Source: Ptiloglossa arizonensis (Eukaryota; Arthropoda; Insecta; Hymenoptera; Colletidae). From it: DNA of 64,000 nucleotides. The DNA is taken from the NCBI RefSeq assembly GCF_051014685.1, contig NW_027479428.1, positions 62,001-126,000 of the forward strand, written 5' to 3'. The position numbers and the translations under genes are program-made. The notes beneath the pieces were generated by a model. It saw nothing but the letters and a program-made list of their open reading frames with translations, was not told the origin of the DNA and searched no databases. This document shows, one piece after another, positions 25,101 through 37,715 of this stretch (within the stretch, counting starts at the first letter, position 1; every line of letters starts with the position of its first letter).

Positions 25101-27096
25101 AATTCCTATTGCATCTGAAAGTAGAAACTCGCCCGATTACAACGGTATGTGTATTTTTTCCCTAGACCATTATGGTTAAGCGTTTGGAGCAGCAGAATTG
25201 CGAAAAATTTGTTCCTTCTCAACCATTTCTTGGCTTCAAACCCCCATATCTCGCGAACGGATAGACCTAACCCAAAAATTCCTGTAGCGTCTGGAAGTAG
25301 AAACTCGCCCGATTACAACGGTATGTGTATTTTTTCCCTAGCCCATTCTGGTCAAGCGTTTGGAGCAGCAGAATTGCGAAAAATTTCTTGCCTTCTCAAC
25401 CATTTCTTAGCTTCAAACTCCCACATCTCGCGATCCGATTGACCTAACCCAAAAATTCCTATTGCATCTGAAAGTAGAAACTCGCCCGATTACAACGGTA
25501 TGTTTATTTTTTCCCTAGGCCATTCTGGTTAAGCGTTTGGAGCAGCAGAATTGCGAAAAATTTTTTGCCTTCTCAACCATGCCTTGGCTTCAAACTCCCA
25601 TATCTCACGAACGGATTGACCTAACCCAAAAATTCCTATTGGATCTGAAAGTAGAAACTCGCCCGATTACAACGGTATGTGTATTTTTTCCCTAGGCCAT
25701 TCTGCTTAAGCGTTTGGAGCAGCAGAAGTGCGAAAAATTTGTTGTCTTCTCAAACATTTCTTAGCTTCAAACTTCCATATCTCGCGAAAGGATTGACCCA
25801 ACCCAAAAATTCCTATTGCATCTGAAAGTAGAAACTCGCCCGATTACATCGGTATGTGTATTTTTTCCCTAGGCCATTCTGGTTAAGCGTTTGGAGCAGC
25901 AGAATTGCGAAAAATTTTTTGCCTTCTCAACCATTTCTTGGCTTCAAACTCGCATATCTCGCGAACGGATTGACCTATCCCAAAAATTCCTATTGCATCT
26001 GAAAGTCGAACCTCGCCGAATTACAACGGTATGTGTATTTTTTCCCTAGGCCATTCTGGTTAAGCGTTTGGAGCAGCAGAACTGCGAAAAATTTGTTGCC
26101 TTCTCAACCATTTCTTGGCTTCAAACTCCCATATCTCGCGAACGGATTCACCTAACCCAAAAATTCCTGTAGCGTCTGGACGTAGAAACTCGCCCGATTA
26201 CAACTGTAAGTGTATTTTTTCCCTAGGCCATTCTGGTTAAGCGTTTGGAGCAGCAGAATTGCGAAAAATTTGTTGCCTTCTCATACATTTCTTGGCTTCA
26301 AACTCCCATATCTCGCGAACGGATTGACCTAACCCAAAAATACCTGTTGCGTCTGAAAGTAGAAACTCGCCCGATTACAACGGTATGTGTATTTTTTCCC
26401 TAGCCCGTTCTGGTCAAGCGTTTGGAGCAGCAGAATTGCGAAAAATTTGTTGTCTTCTCAACCATTTCTTAGCTTCAAACACCCATATCTCGCGAACGGA
26501 TTGACCTAACCCCAAAGTTCCTATTGCATCTGAAAGTAGAAACTCGCCCGATTACAACGGTATGTGTATTTTGTCCCTAGGCCATTCTGGTTAAGCGTTT
26601 GGAGCAGCAGAATTGCGAAAAATTTGTTGCCTTCTCTACCATTTCTTAGCTTCAAACTCCCATATCTCGCGAACCGATTGACCTAACCCAAAAATTCCTA
26701 TTGCATCTGAAAGTAGAAACTCGCCCGATTACAACGGTATGTGTATTTTTTCCCTAGGCCATTCTGGTTAAGCGTTTGGAGCAGCAGAATTGCGAAAAAT
26801 TTGTGGTCCTCTCAAACATTTCTTAGCTCCAAACTCCCATATCTCGCGAAAGGATTGACCCAACCCAAAAATTCATATTGCATCTGAAAGTAGAAACTCG
26901 CCCGATTACAACGGTATGTGTATTTTTTCCCTAGGCCATTCTGGTTAAGCGTTTGGAGCAGCAGAATTGCGAAAAATTTTTTGCCTTCTCAACCATTTCT
27001 TGGCTTCAAACTCGCATATCTCGCGAACGGATTGACCTAACCCAAAAATTCCTATTGCATCTGAAAGTCGAACCTCGCCGAATTACAACGGTATGT
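22142..27096 (+). repeat. 28-monomer higher-order unit, copy 1 (4955 bp)
   Basis: This unit (28 x 177 minus 1) is followed directly by copy 2. Offsets of exactly 4955 bp hold for many markers: GGTATATCTATT 23197/28152, GTACTTTGTCCC 24266/29221, and CTCTCTGTTT 24991/29946. From 25149 onward the offset becomes 5485, because copy 2 contains a further 530 bp. Single differences seen include TTTCAACGG against TTTCGACGG and GTGGTCCTC against GTGGTCTTC. Internal monomers are strongly heterogeneous, so the copies can be aligned without ambiguity. Confidence 0.92.
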
Positions 27097-29751
27097 GTAT
27101 TTTTTCCCTAGGCCATTCTGGTTAAGCGTTTGGAGCAGCAGAAGTGCGAAAAATTTGTTGTCTTCTCAAACATTTCTTAGCTTCAAACTCCCATATCTCG
27201 CGAAAGGATTGACCCAACCCAAAAATTCCTATTGCATCTGAAAGTAGAAACTCGCCCGATTACAACGGTATGTGTATTTTGTCCCTAGGCCATTCTGGTT
27301 AAGCGTTTGGAGCAGCAGAATTGCGAAAAATTTGTTGCCTTCTCTACCATTTCTTAGCTTCAAACTCCCATATCTCGCGAACGGATTGACCTAACCCAAA
27401 AATTCCTATTGCATCTGAAAATAGAACCTCGCCCGATTACAGCGGTATGTGTATTTTTTCCCTAGTCCATTCTGGTTAAGCGTTTGGAGCAGCAGAATTG
27501 CGAAAAATTTTTTGCCTTCTCAACCATTTCTTGGCTTCAAACTCCCATATCTCGCGAACGGATTGACCTAACCCAAAAATTCCAATTGCATCTGAAAATA
27601 GAACCTCGCCCGATTACAGCGGTATGTGTATTTTTTCCCTAGGCCATTCTGGTTAAGCGTTTGGAGCAGCAGAATTGCGAAAAATTTTTTCCTTCTCAAC
27701 CATTTCTTGGCTTCAAACCCCCATATCTCGCGAACGGATTGACCTAACCCAAAAATACCTGTTGCGTCTGGAAGTAGAAACTCGCCCGATTACAAGGGTA
27801 TGTGTATTTTTTCCCTAGCCCATTCTGGTCAAGCGTTTGGAGCAGCAGAATTGCGAAAAATTTCTTGCCTTCTCAACCATTTCTTGGCTTCAAACTCCCA
27901 TATCTCGCGAACGGATTGACCTAACCGAAAAATTCCTATTGCATGTGAAAGTAGAAACTCGCCCGATTACAGCGGTATGCATTTTTTTTCCCTAGGCCAT
28001 TCTGGTTAAGCGTTTGGAAAAGCAGAATTGCGAAAAATTTTTTATCCTTCTCAACCATTTCTTGGCTTCAAACTCCCATATCTCGCGTACGGATTGACCT
28101 AACCCAAAAATTCCTGTAGCGTCTGGAAGTAGAAACTCGCCCGATTTCGACGGTATATCTATTTTTTCCCTAGCCCATTCTGGTCAAGCGTTTGGAGCAG
28201 CAGAATTGCGAAAAATTTGTTCTCTTCTCAACTATTTCTTGGCTTGAAACTCCCATATCTCACGAACGGATTGACCTAACCCAAAAATTCCTATTGCATC
28301 TGAAAGTAGAAACTCGCCCGATTACAACGGTCTGTGTATTTTTTCCCTAGGCCATTCTGGTTAAGCGTTTGGAGCAGCAGAATTGCGAAAAATTTGTTGC
28401 CTTCTCTACCATTTCTTAGCTTCAAACTCCCATATCTCGCTAACGGATTGACCTAAGCCAAAAATTCCTGTTGCGTCTGAAAGTAGAAACTCGCCCGATT
28501 ACAACGGCATGTGTATTTTTTCCCTAGGGCATTCTGGTTAAGCGTTTGGAGCAGCAGAATTGCGAAAAATTTATTGTCTTCTCAACCATTTCTTACCTTA
28601 AAACTCCCATATCTCGCGAACGGATTGACCTAACCCAAAAATTCCTATTGCATCTGAAAGTAGAAACTCGCCCGATTACAACGGTATGTTTATTTTTTCC
28701 CTAGGCCATTCTGGTTAAGCGTTTGGAGCAGCAGAATTGCGAAAAATTTTTTGCCTTCTCAACCATGCCTTGGCTTCAAACTCCCATATCTCCCGAACGG
28801 ATTGACCTAACCCAAAAATTCCTATTGCATCTGAAAGTAGAAACTCGCCCGATTACAACGGTATGTGTATTTTTTCCCTAGGCCATTCTGGTTAAGCGTT
28901 TGGAGCAGCAGAATTGCGAAAAATTTTTTGCCTTCTCAACCATGCCTTGGCTTCAAACTCCCATATCTCACGAACGGATTGACCTAACCCAAAAATTCCT
29001 ATTGCATCTGAAAGTAGAAACTCGCCCGATCACAACGGTATGTGTATTTTGTCCCTAGGCCATTCTGGCTAAGCGTTTGGAGCAGCAGAATTGCGAAAAA
29101 TTTGTTGCCTTCTCTACCATTTCTTAGCTTCAAACTCCCATATCTCGCGAACCGATTGACATAACCCAAAAATTCCTATTGCATCTGAAAGTCGAACCTC
29201 GCCCGATTACAACGGTATGTGTACTTTGTCCCTAGGCCATTCTGGTTAAGTGTTTGGAGCAGCAGAATTGCGAAAAATTTGTTGCCTTCTCTACCATTTC
29301 TTAGCTTCAAACTCCCATATCTCGCGAACCGATTGACCTAACCCAAAAATTCCTATTGCATCTGAAAGTAGAAACTCGCCCGATTACAACGGTATGTGTA
29401 TTTTTTCCCTATGCCATTCTGGTTAAGCGTTTGGAGCAGCAGAAGTGCGAAAAATTTGTTGTCTTCTCAAACATTTCTTAGCTTCAAACTCCCATATCTC
29501 GCGAAAGGATTGACCCAACCCAAAAATTCCTATTGCATCTGAAAGTAGAAACTCGCCCGATTACAACGGTATGTGTATTTTTTCCCTAGGCCATTCTGGT
29601 TAAGCGTTTGGAGCAGCAGAACTGCGAAAAATTTGTTGCCTTCTCAACCACTTCTTGGCTTCAAACTCCCATATCTCGCGAACGGATTGACCTAACCCAA
29701 AAATTCCCCTAGCGTCTGGACGTAGAAACTCGCCCGATTACAACGGTAAGT

Positions 29752-30281
29752 GTATTTTTTCCCTAGGCCATTCTGGTTAAGCGTTTGGAGCAGCAGAATT
29801 GCGAAAAATTTGTTGCCTTCTCATACATTTCTTGGCTTCAAACTCCCATATCTCGCGAACGGATTGACATAAGCCAAAAATTCCTGTTGCGTCTGAAAGT
29901 AGAAACTCGCCCGATTACAACGGTATGTGTATTTTTTCCCTAGGCCTCTCTGTTTAAGCGTTTGGAGCAGCAGAATTGCGAAAAATTTGTTGCCTTCTCA
30001 TCCATTTCTTGGCTTCAAACTCCCATATCTCGCGAACGGATTGACCTAACCCAAAAATTCCTATTGCATCTGAAAGTAGAAACTCGCCCGATTACAACGG
30101 TATGTGTATTTTTTCCCTAGACCATTATGGTTAAGCGTTTGGAGCAGCAGAATTGCGAAAAATTTGTTCCTTCTCAACCATTTCTTGGCTTCAAACCCCC
30201 ATATCTCGCGAACGGATTGACCTAACCCAAAAATTCCCCTAGCGTCTGGACGTAGAAACTCGCCCGATTACAACGGTAAGT
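29752..30281 (+). repeat. Three-monomer duplication inside the 28-monomer unit, copy 1
   Basis: Monomers start at 29752 (CTCATACATTTC, GACATAAGCC), 29929 (GGCCTCTCTGTTTAAG) and 30106 (GACCATTATGG, TTGTTCC). The monomer at 30106 is a hybrid. Its front matches the GACCATTATGG type, but its back carries AATTCCCCTAGCG and GTCTGGACGTAG from the monomer at 29575, so the exchange point lies around monomer positions 107-134. The unit is 530 bp because TTGTTCC lacks one base. Confidence 0.9.
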
Positions 30282-30811
30282 GTATTTTTTCCCTAGGCCA
30301 TTCTGGTTAAGCGTTTGGAGCAGCAGAATTGCGAAAAATTTGTTGCCTTCTCATACATTTCTTGGCTTCAAACTCCCATATCTCGCGAACGGATTGACCT
30401 AAGCCAAAAATTCCTGTTGCGTCTGAAAGTAGAAACTCGCCCGATTACAACGGTATGTGTATTTTTTCCCTAGGCCTCTCTGTTTAAGCGTTTGGAGCAG
30501 CAGAATTGCGAAAAATTTGTTGCCTTCTCATCCATTTCTTGGCTTCAAACTCCCATATCTCGCGAACGGATTGACCTAACCCAAAAATTCCTATTGCATC
30601 TGAAAGTAGAAACTCGCCCGATTACAACGGTATGTGTATTTTTTCCCTAGACCATTATGGTTAAGCGTTTGGAGCTGCAGAATTGCGAAAAATTTGTTCC
30701 TTCTCAACCATTTCTTGGCTTCAAACCCCCATATCTCGCGAACGGATAGACCTAACCCAAAAATTCCTGTAGCGTCTGGAAGTAGAAACTCGCCCGATTA
30801 CAACGGTATGT
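30282..30811 (+). repeat. Three-monomer duplication inside the 28-monomer unit, copy 2
   Basis: Repeats 29752-30281 at +530 bp. Differences seen are GACCTAAGCC for GACATAAGCC near 30396 and GAGCTGCAG for GAGCAGCAG near 30673. The monomer at 30636 keeps the ancestral back half (GGATAGACC, CTGTAGCGTCTGGAAG), matching 25151 in the first 28-monomer unit. This shows which of the two related monomers is the hybrid. Confidence 0.88.
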
Positions 30812-32581
30812 GTATTTTTTCCCTAGCCCATTCTGGTCAAGCGTTTGGAGCAGCAGAATTGCGAAAAATTTCTTGCCTTCTCAACCATTTCTTAGCTTCA
30901 AACTCCCACATCTCGCGAACCGATTGACCTAACCCAAAAATTCCTATTGCATCTGAAAGTAGAAACTCGCCCGATTACAACGGTATGTTTATTTTTTCCC
31001 TAGGCCATTCTGGTTAAGCGTTTGGAGCAGCAGAATTGCGAAAAATTTTTTGCCTTCTCAACCATGCCTTGGCTTCAAACTCCCATATCTCACGAACGGA
31101 TTGACCTAACCCAAAAATTCCTATTGGATCTGAAAGTAGAAACTCGCCCGATTACAACGGTATGTGTATTTTTTCCCTAGGCCATTCTGCTTAAGCGTTT
31201 GGAGCAGCAGAAGTGCGAAAAATTTGTTGTCTTCTCAAACATTTCTTAGCTTCAAACTTCCATATCTCGCGAAAGGATTGACCCAACCCAAAAATTCCTA
31301 TTGCATCTGAAAGTAGAAACTCGCCCGATTACATCGGTATGTGTATTTTTTCCCTAGGCCATTCTGGTTAAGCGTTTGGAGCAGCAGAATTGCGAAAAAT
31401 TTTTTGCCTTCTCAACCATTTCTTGGCTTCAAACTCGCATATCTCGCGAACGGATTGACCTATCCCAAAAATTCCTATTGCATCTGAAAGTCGAACCTCG
31501 CCGAATTACAACGGTATGTGTATTTTTTCCCTAGGCCATTCTGGTTAAGCGTTTGGAGCAGCAGAACTGCGAAAAATTTGTTGCCTTCTCAACCATTTCT
31601 TGGCTTCAAACTCCCATATCTCGCGAACGGATTCACCTAACCCAAAAATTCCTGTAGCGTCTGGACGTAGAAACTCGCCCGATTACAACTGTAAGTGTAT
31701 TTTTTCCCTAGGCCATTCTGGTTAAGCGTTTGGAGCAGCAGAATTGCGAAAAATTTGTTGCCTTCTCATACATTTCTTGGCTTCAAACTCCCATATCTCG
31801 CGAACGGATTGACCTAACCCAAAAATACCTGTTGCGTCTGAAAGTAGAAACTCGCCCGATTACAACGGTATGTGTATTTTTTCCCTAGCCCGTTCTGGTC
31901 AAGCGTTTGGAGCAGCAGAATTGCGAAAAATTTGTTGTCTTCTCAACCATTTCTTAGCTTCAAACTCCCATATCTCGCGAACGGATTGACCTAACCCCAA
32001 AGTTCCTATTGCATCTGAAAGTAGAAACTCGCCCGATTACAACGGTATGTGTATTTTGTCCCTAGGCCATTCTGGTTAAGCGTTTGGAGCAGCAGAATTG
32101 CGAAAAATTTGTTGCCTTCTCTACCATTTCTTAGCTTCAAACTCCCATATCTCGCGAACCGATTGACCTAACCCAAAAATTCCTATTGCATCTGAAAGTA
32201 GAAACTCGCCCGATTACAACGGTATGTGTATTTTTTCCCTAGGCCATTCTGGTTAAGCGTTTGGAGCAGCAGAATTGCGAAAAATTTGTGGTCTTCTCAA
32301 ACATTTCTTAGCTCCAAACTCCCATATCTCGCGAAAGGATTGACCCAACCCAAAAATTCATATTGCATCTGAAAGTAGAAACTCGCCCGATTACAACGGT
32401 ATGTGTATTTTTTCCCTAGGCCATTCTGGTTAAGCGTTTGGAGCAGCAGAATTGCGAAAAATTTTTTGCCTTCTCAACCATTTCTTGGCTTCAAACTCGC
32501 ATATCTCGCGAACGGATTGACCTAACCCAAAAATTCCTATTGCATCTGAAAGTCGAACCTCGCCGAATTACAACGGTATGT

Positions 32582-33112
32582 GTATTTTTTCCCTAGGCCA
32601 TTCTGGTTAAGCGTTTGGAGCAGCAGAACTGCGAAAAATTTGTGGCCTTCTCAACCATTTCTTGGCTTCAAACTCCCATATCTCGCGAACGGATTGACCT
32701 AACCCAAAAATTCCTGTAGCGTCTGGACGTAGAAACTCGCCCGATTACAACGGTAAGTGTATTTTTTCCCTAGGCCATTCTGGTTAAGCGTTTGGAGCAG
32801 CAGAATTGCGAAAAATTTGTTGCCTTCTCATACATTTCTTGGCTTCAAACTCCCATATCTCGCGAACGGATTGACCTAAGCCAAAAATTCCTGTTGCGTC
32901 TGAAAGTAGAAACTCGCCCGATTACAACGGTGTGTGTATTTTTTCCCTAGGCCATTCTGGTTAAGCGTTTGGAGCAGCAGAATTGCGAAAAATTTTTTGC
33001 CTTCTCAACCATGCCTTGGCTTCAAACTCCCATATCTCACGAACGGATTGACCTAACCCAAAAATTCCTATTGCATCTGAAAGTAGAAACTCGCCCGATT
33101 ACAACGGTATGT
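32582..33112 (+). repeat. Three linking monomers after the 28-monomer unit
   Basis: Three monomers: AACTGCG with TTGTGGCC and GTCTGGACGTAG; then CTCATACATTTC with CTAAGCC and GGTGTGTG; then an ATGCCTTGG / CTCACGAACGG type. The first two follow the usual order after a GCCGAATTAC monomer. No other structure is visible. Confidence 0.82.
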
Positions 33113-33466
33113 GTATTTTTTCCCTAGGCCATTCTGGTTAAGCGTTTGGAGCAGCAGAATTGCGAAAAATTTGTTGTCTTCTCAACCATTTCTTAGCTTC
33201 GAACTCCCATATCTCGCGAACGGATTGACCTAACCCCAAAATTCCTATTGCATCTGAAAGTAGAAACTCGCCCGATTACAACGGTATGTGTATTTTGTCC
33301 CTAGGCCATTCTGGTTAAGCGTTTGGAGCAGCAGAATTGCGAAAAATTTGTTGCCTTCTCTACCATTTCTTAGCTTCAAACTCCCATATCTCGCGAACCG
33401 ATTGACCTAACCCAAAAATTCCTATTGCATCTGAAAGTAGAAACTCGCCCGATTACAACGGTATGT
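33113..33466 (+). repeat. Two-monomer duplication, copy 1
   Basis: 354 bp: a TTGTTGTC / TTAGC / AACCCCAAAATT monomer followed by an ATTTTGTCCC / CTCTACC / GAACCGATTG monomer. It repeats directly at 33467-33820. The only difference noticed is CTTCGAACTC here against CTTCAAACTC in copy 2. Confidence 0.9.
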
Positions 33467-33820
33467 GTATTTTTTCCCTAGGCCATTCTGGTTAAGCGTT
33501 TGGAGCAGCAGAATTGCGAAAAATTTGTTGTCTTCTCAACCATTTCTTAGCTTCAAACTCCCATATCTCGCGAACGGATTGACCTAACCCCAAAATTCCT
33601 ATTGCATCTGAAAGTAGAAACTCGCCCGATTACAACGGTATGTGTATTTTGTCCCTAGGCCATTCTGGTTAAGCGTTTGGAGCAGCAGAATTGCGAAAAA
33701 TTTGTTGCCTTCTCTACCATTTCTTAGCTTCAAACTCCCATATCTCGCGAACCGATTGACCTAACCCAAAAATTCCTATTGCATCTGAAAGTAGAAACTC
33801 GCCCGATTACAACGGTATGT
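33467..33820 (+). repeat. Two-monomer duplication, copy 2
   Basis: Direct repeat of 33113-33466 at +354 bp, apparently differing at one base. The same two-monomer order also occurs near 14710, 26395, 31870 and 43201, so the pair existed before it was doubled here. Confidence 0.9.
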
Positions 33821-33997
33821 GTATTTTTTCCCTAGGCCATTCTGGTTAAGCGTTTGGAGCGGCAGAATTGCGAAAAATTTTTTGCCTTCTCAACCATTTC
33901 TTGGCTTCAAACTCGCATATCTCGCGAACGGATTGACCTAACCCAAAAATTCCTATTGCATCTGAAAGTCGAACCTCGCCGAATTACAACGGTATGT

Positions 33998-34351
33998 GTA
34001 TTTTTTCCCTAGGCCATTCTGGTTAAGCGTTTGGAGCAGCAGAACTGCGAAAAATTTGTGGCCTTCTCAACCATTTCTTGGCTTCAAACTCCCATATCTC
34101 GCGAACGGATTGACCTAACCCAAAAATTCCTGTAGCGTCTGGACGTAGAAACTCGCCCGATTACAACGGTAAGTGTATTTTTTCCCTAGGCCATTCTGGT
34201 TAAGCGTTTGGAGCAGCAGAATTGCGAAAAATTTGTTGCCTTCTCATACATTTCTTGGCTTCAAACTCCCATATCTCGCGAACGGATTAACCTAAGCCAA
34301 AAATTCCTGTTGCGTCTGAAAGTAGAACCTCGCCCGATTACAACGGTATGT
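33998..34351 (+). repeat. Second two-monomer duplication, copy 1
   Basis: 354 bp: AACTGCG / TTGTGGCC / GTCTGGACGTAG / GTAAGTG followed by CTCATACATTTC / CTAAGCC / GTTGCG. It repeats at 34352-34705. Variants particular to this copy are GGATTAACC and GTAGAACCTCG. It follows a GCCGAATTAC monomer at 33821, in the usual order. Confidence 0.88.
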
Positions 34352-34705
34352 GTATTTTTTCCCTAGGCCATTCTGGTTAAGCGTTTGGAGCAGCAGAACT
34401 GCGAAAAATTTGTGGCCTTCTCAACCATTTCTTGGCTTCAAACTCCCATATCTCGCGAACGGATTGACCTAACCCAAAAATTCCTGTAGCGTCTGGACGT
34501 AGAAACTCGCCCGATTACAACGGTAAGTGTATTTTTTCCCTAGGCCATTCTGGTTAAGCGTTTGGAGCAGCAGAATTGCGAAAAATTTGTTGCCTTCTCA
34601 TACATTTCTTGGCTTCAAACTCCCATATCGCGCGAACGGATTGACCTAAGCCAAAAATTCCTGTTGCGTCTGAAAGTAGAAACTCGCCCGGTTACAACGG
34701 TATGT
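34352..34705 (+). repeat. Second two-monomer duplication, copy 2
   Basis: Repeats 33998-34351 at +354 bp. Differences seen are CATATCGCGCGAAC for CATATCTCGCGAAC and CGCCCGGTTAC for CGCCCGATTAC, and it lacks the two variants particular to copy 1. It is preceded by a CTCATACATTTC monomer and not a GCCGAATTAC one, as expected for the inner copy. Confidence 0.86.
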
Positions 34706-36476
34706 GTATTTTTGCCCTAGGCCACTCTGGTTAAGCGTTTGGAGCAGCAGAATTGCGAAAAATTTGTTGCCTTCTCATCCATTTCTTGGCTTCAAACTCC
34801 CATATCTCGCGAACGGATTGACCTAACCCAAAAATTCCTATTGCATCTGAAAGTAGAAACTCGCCCGATTACAACGGTATGTGTATTTTTTCATTAGGCC
34901 ATTCTGGTTAAGCGTTTGGAGCAGCAGAATTGCGAAAAATTTTTTGCCTTCTCAACCATTTCTTGGCTTCAAACTCCCATATCTCGCAAACGGATTGACC
35001 TAACCGAAAAATTCCTATTGCATCTGAAAGTAGAAACTCGCCCGATTACAGCGGTATGTATTTTTTTTCCCTAGGCCATTCTGGTTAAGCGTTTGGAAAT
35101 GCAGAATTGCGAAAAATTTTTTATCCTTCTCAACCATTTCTTGGCTTCAAACTCCCATATCTCACGTACGGATTGACCTAACCCAAAAATTCCTGTAGCG
35201 TCTGGAAGTAGAAACTCGCCCGATTTCAACGGTATATGTATTTTTTCCCTAGCCCATTCTGGTCAAGCGTTTGGAGCAGCAGAATTGCGAAAAATTTGTT
35301 GTCTTCTCAAATATTTCTTGGCTTCAAACTCCCATATCTCATGAACGGATTGACCTAACCCAAAAATTCCTATTGCATCTGAAAGTAGAAACTCGCCCGA
35401 TTACAACGGTCTGTGTATTTTTTCCCTAGGCCATTCTGGTTAAGCGTTTGGAGCAGCAGAATTGCGAAAAATTTGTTGCCTTCTCTACCATTTCTTAGCT
35501 TCAAACTCCCATATCTCGCGAACGGATTGACCTAAGCCAAAAATTCCTGTTGCGTCTGAAAGTAGAAACTCGCCCGATTACAACGGCATGTGTATTTTTT
35601 CCCTAGGGCATTCTGGTTAAGCGTTTGGAGCAGCAGAATTGCGAAAAATTTTTTGCTTTCTCAACCATGCCTTGGCTTCAAACTCCCATATCTCGCGAAC
35701 GGATTGACCTAGCCCAAAAATTCCTATTGCATCTGAAAGTAGAAACTCGCCCGATTACAACGGTATGTGTATTTTTTCCCTAGGCCATTCTGGTTAAGCG
35801 TTTGGAGCAGCAGAATTGCGAAAAATTTTTTGCCTTCTCAACCATGCCTTGGCTTCAAACTCCCATATCTCACGAACGGATTGACCTAACCCAAAAATTC
35901 CTATTGCATCTGAAAGTAGAAACTCGCCCGATTACAACGGTATGTGTATTTTGTCCCTAGGCCATTCTGGTTAAGCGTTTGGAGCAGCAGAATTGCGAAA
36001 AATTTGTTGCCTTCTCTACCATTTCTTAGTTTCAAACTCCCATATCTCGCGAACCGATTGACTTAACCCAAAAATTCCTATTGCATCTGAAACTAGAAAC
36101 TCGCCCGATTACAACGGTATGTGTATTTTTTCCCTAGGCCATTCTGGTTAAGCGTTTGGAGCAGCAGAATTGCGAAAAATTTGTTGCCTTCTCATACATT
36201 TCTTGGCTTCAAACTCCCATATCTCGCGAACGCATTGACCTAAGCCAAAAATTCCTGTTGCGTCTGAAAGTAGAAACTCGCCCGATTACAACCGTATGTG
36301 TATTTTTGCCCTAGGCCACTCTGGTTAAGCGTTTGGAGCAGCAGAATTGCGAAAAATTTGTTGCCTTCTCATCCATTTCTTGGCTTCAAACTCCCATATC
36401 TCGCGAACGGATTGACCTAACCCAAAAATTCCTATTGCATCTGAAAGTAGAAACTCGCCCGATTACAACGGTATGT
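34706..36476 (+). repeat. Ten mixed monomers
   Basis: Phase is unbroken. The block opens with TTTTTGCCCTAGGCCAC / CTCATCC and a TTTTTCATTAGG monomer (34891). Both types return about nine monomers later (near 36300 and 36485, offset about 1594). In between is material like 18300-18530 and 23200-23570: CTAACCGAAAA, GGAAATGCAG with TTTATCC, GGTATATG, GGTCTGTG and AGGGCATTC. No other content is seen. Confidence 0.82.
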
Positions 36477-37184
36477 GTATTTTTTCATTAGGCCATTCTG
36501 GTTAAGCGTTTGGAGCAGCAGAATTGCGAAAAATTTTTTGCCTTCTCAACCATTTCTTAGCTTCAAACTCCCATATCTCGCGAACGGATTGACCAAACCC
36601 AAAAATTCCTATTGCATCTGAAAGTAGAAACTCGCCCGATTACAACGGTATGTGTATTTTGTCCCTAGGCCGTTCTGGTTAAGCGTTTGGAGCAGCAGAA
36701 TTGCGAAAAATTTGTTGCCTTCTCTACCATTTCTTAGCTTCAAACTCCCATATCTCGCGAACGGATTGACCTAAGCCAAAAATTCCTGTTGCGTCTGAAA
36801 GTAGAAACTCGCCCGATTACAACGGCATGTGTATTTTTTCCCTAGGGCATTCTGGTTAAGCGTTTGGAGCAGCAGAATTGCGAAAAATTTGTTGTCTTCT
36901 CAACCATTTCTTAGCTTCAAACTCCCATATCTCGCGAACGGATTGACCTAACCCAAAAATTCCTATTGCATCTGAAAGTAGAAACTCGCCCGATTACAAC
37001 GGTATGTGTATTGCTTCCCTAGACCATTCTGGTTAAGCGTTTGGATCAGCAGAAATGCGAAAAATTTTTTGCCTTCTCAACCATTTCTTGGCTTCAAACT
37101 CCCATATCTCGCGAACGGATTGACCTAAACCAAAAATTCCTATTGCATCTGAAACTAGAAACTCGCCCGATTACAACGGTATGT
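36477..37184 (+). repeat. Four-monomer block, also at 39840-40547
   Basis: Order: TTTTTCATTAGG with GACCAAACCC; ATTTTGTCCC with CTCTACC; AGGGCATTC with TTGTTGTC; and TTGCTTCCCTAGACC with GGATCAGCAG. It recurs 3363 bp (19 x 177) downstream with the same order. Its last three monomers (36654-37184) are also tandemly duplicated at 37185-37715. The block is thus involved in two exchange events of different span. Confidence 0.86.
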
Positions 37185-37715
37185 GTATTTTGTCCCTAGG
37201 CCGTTCTGGTTAAGCGTTTGGAGCAGCAGAATTGCGAAAAATTTGTTGCCTTCTCTACCATTTCTTAGCTTCAAACTCCCATATCTCGTGAACGGATTGA
37301 CCTAAGCCAAAAATTCCTGTTGCGTCTGAAAGTAGAAACTCGCCCGATTACAACGGCATGTGTATTTTTTCCCTAGGGCATTCTGGTTAAGCGTTTGGAG
37401 CAGCAGAATTGCGAAAAATTTGTTGTCTTCTCAACCATTTCTTAGCTTCAAACTCCCATATCTCGCGAACGGATTGACCTAACCCAAAAATTCCTATTGC
37501 ATCTGAAAGTAGAGACTCGCCCGATTACAACGGTATGTGTATTGCTTCCCTAGACCATTCTGGTTAAGCGTTTGGATCAGCAGAAGTGCGAAAAATTTTT
37601 TGCCTTCTCAACCATTTCTTGGCTTCAAACTCCCATATCTCGCGAACGGATTGACCTAAACCAAAAATTCCTATTGCATCTGAAAGTAGAAACTCGCCCG
37701 ATTACAACGGTATGT
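37185..37715 (+). repeat. Three-monomer duplication, copy 2 of 36654-37184
   Basis: 531 bp (3 x 177) following its source directly. Differences seen are CTCGTGAACGG for CTCGCGAACGG, GTAGAGACTCG for GTAGAAACTCG, CAGAAGTGCG for CAGAAATGCG, and GAAAGTAG for GAAACTAG. It therefore looks somewhat older than the six-monomer duplication that overlaps its end. Confidence 0.88.

Larger units (their letters stand above)
27097..32581 (+). repeat. 28-monomer higher-order unit, copy 2, expanded to 31
   Basis: 5485 bp repeating 22142-27096, with one internal three-monomer duplication (29752-30281 / 30282-30811) accounting for the extra 530 bp. The alignment ends at 32581: the next monomer is an AACTGCG / TTGTGGCC type, whereas both copies of the unit open with AAGTGCG / TTGTTGTC. 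The opening monomer at 27097 follows a GCCGAATTAC monomer, an order otherwise rare in the window, which marks the junction created by the duplication. Confidence 0.92.
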
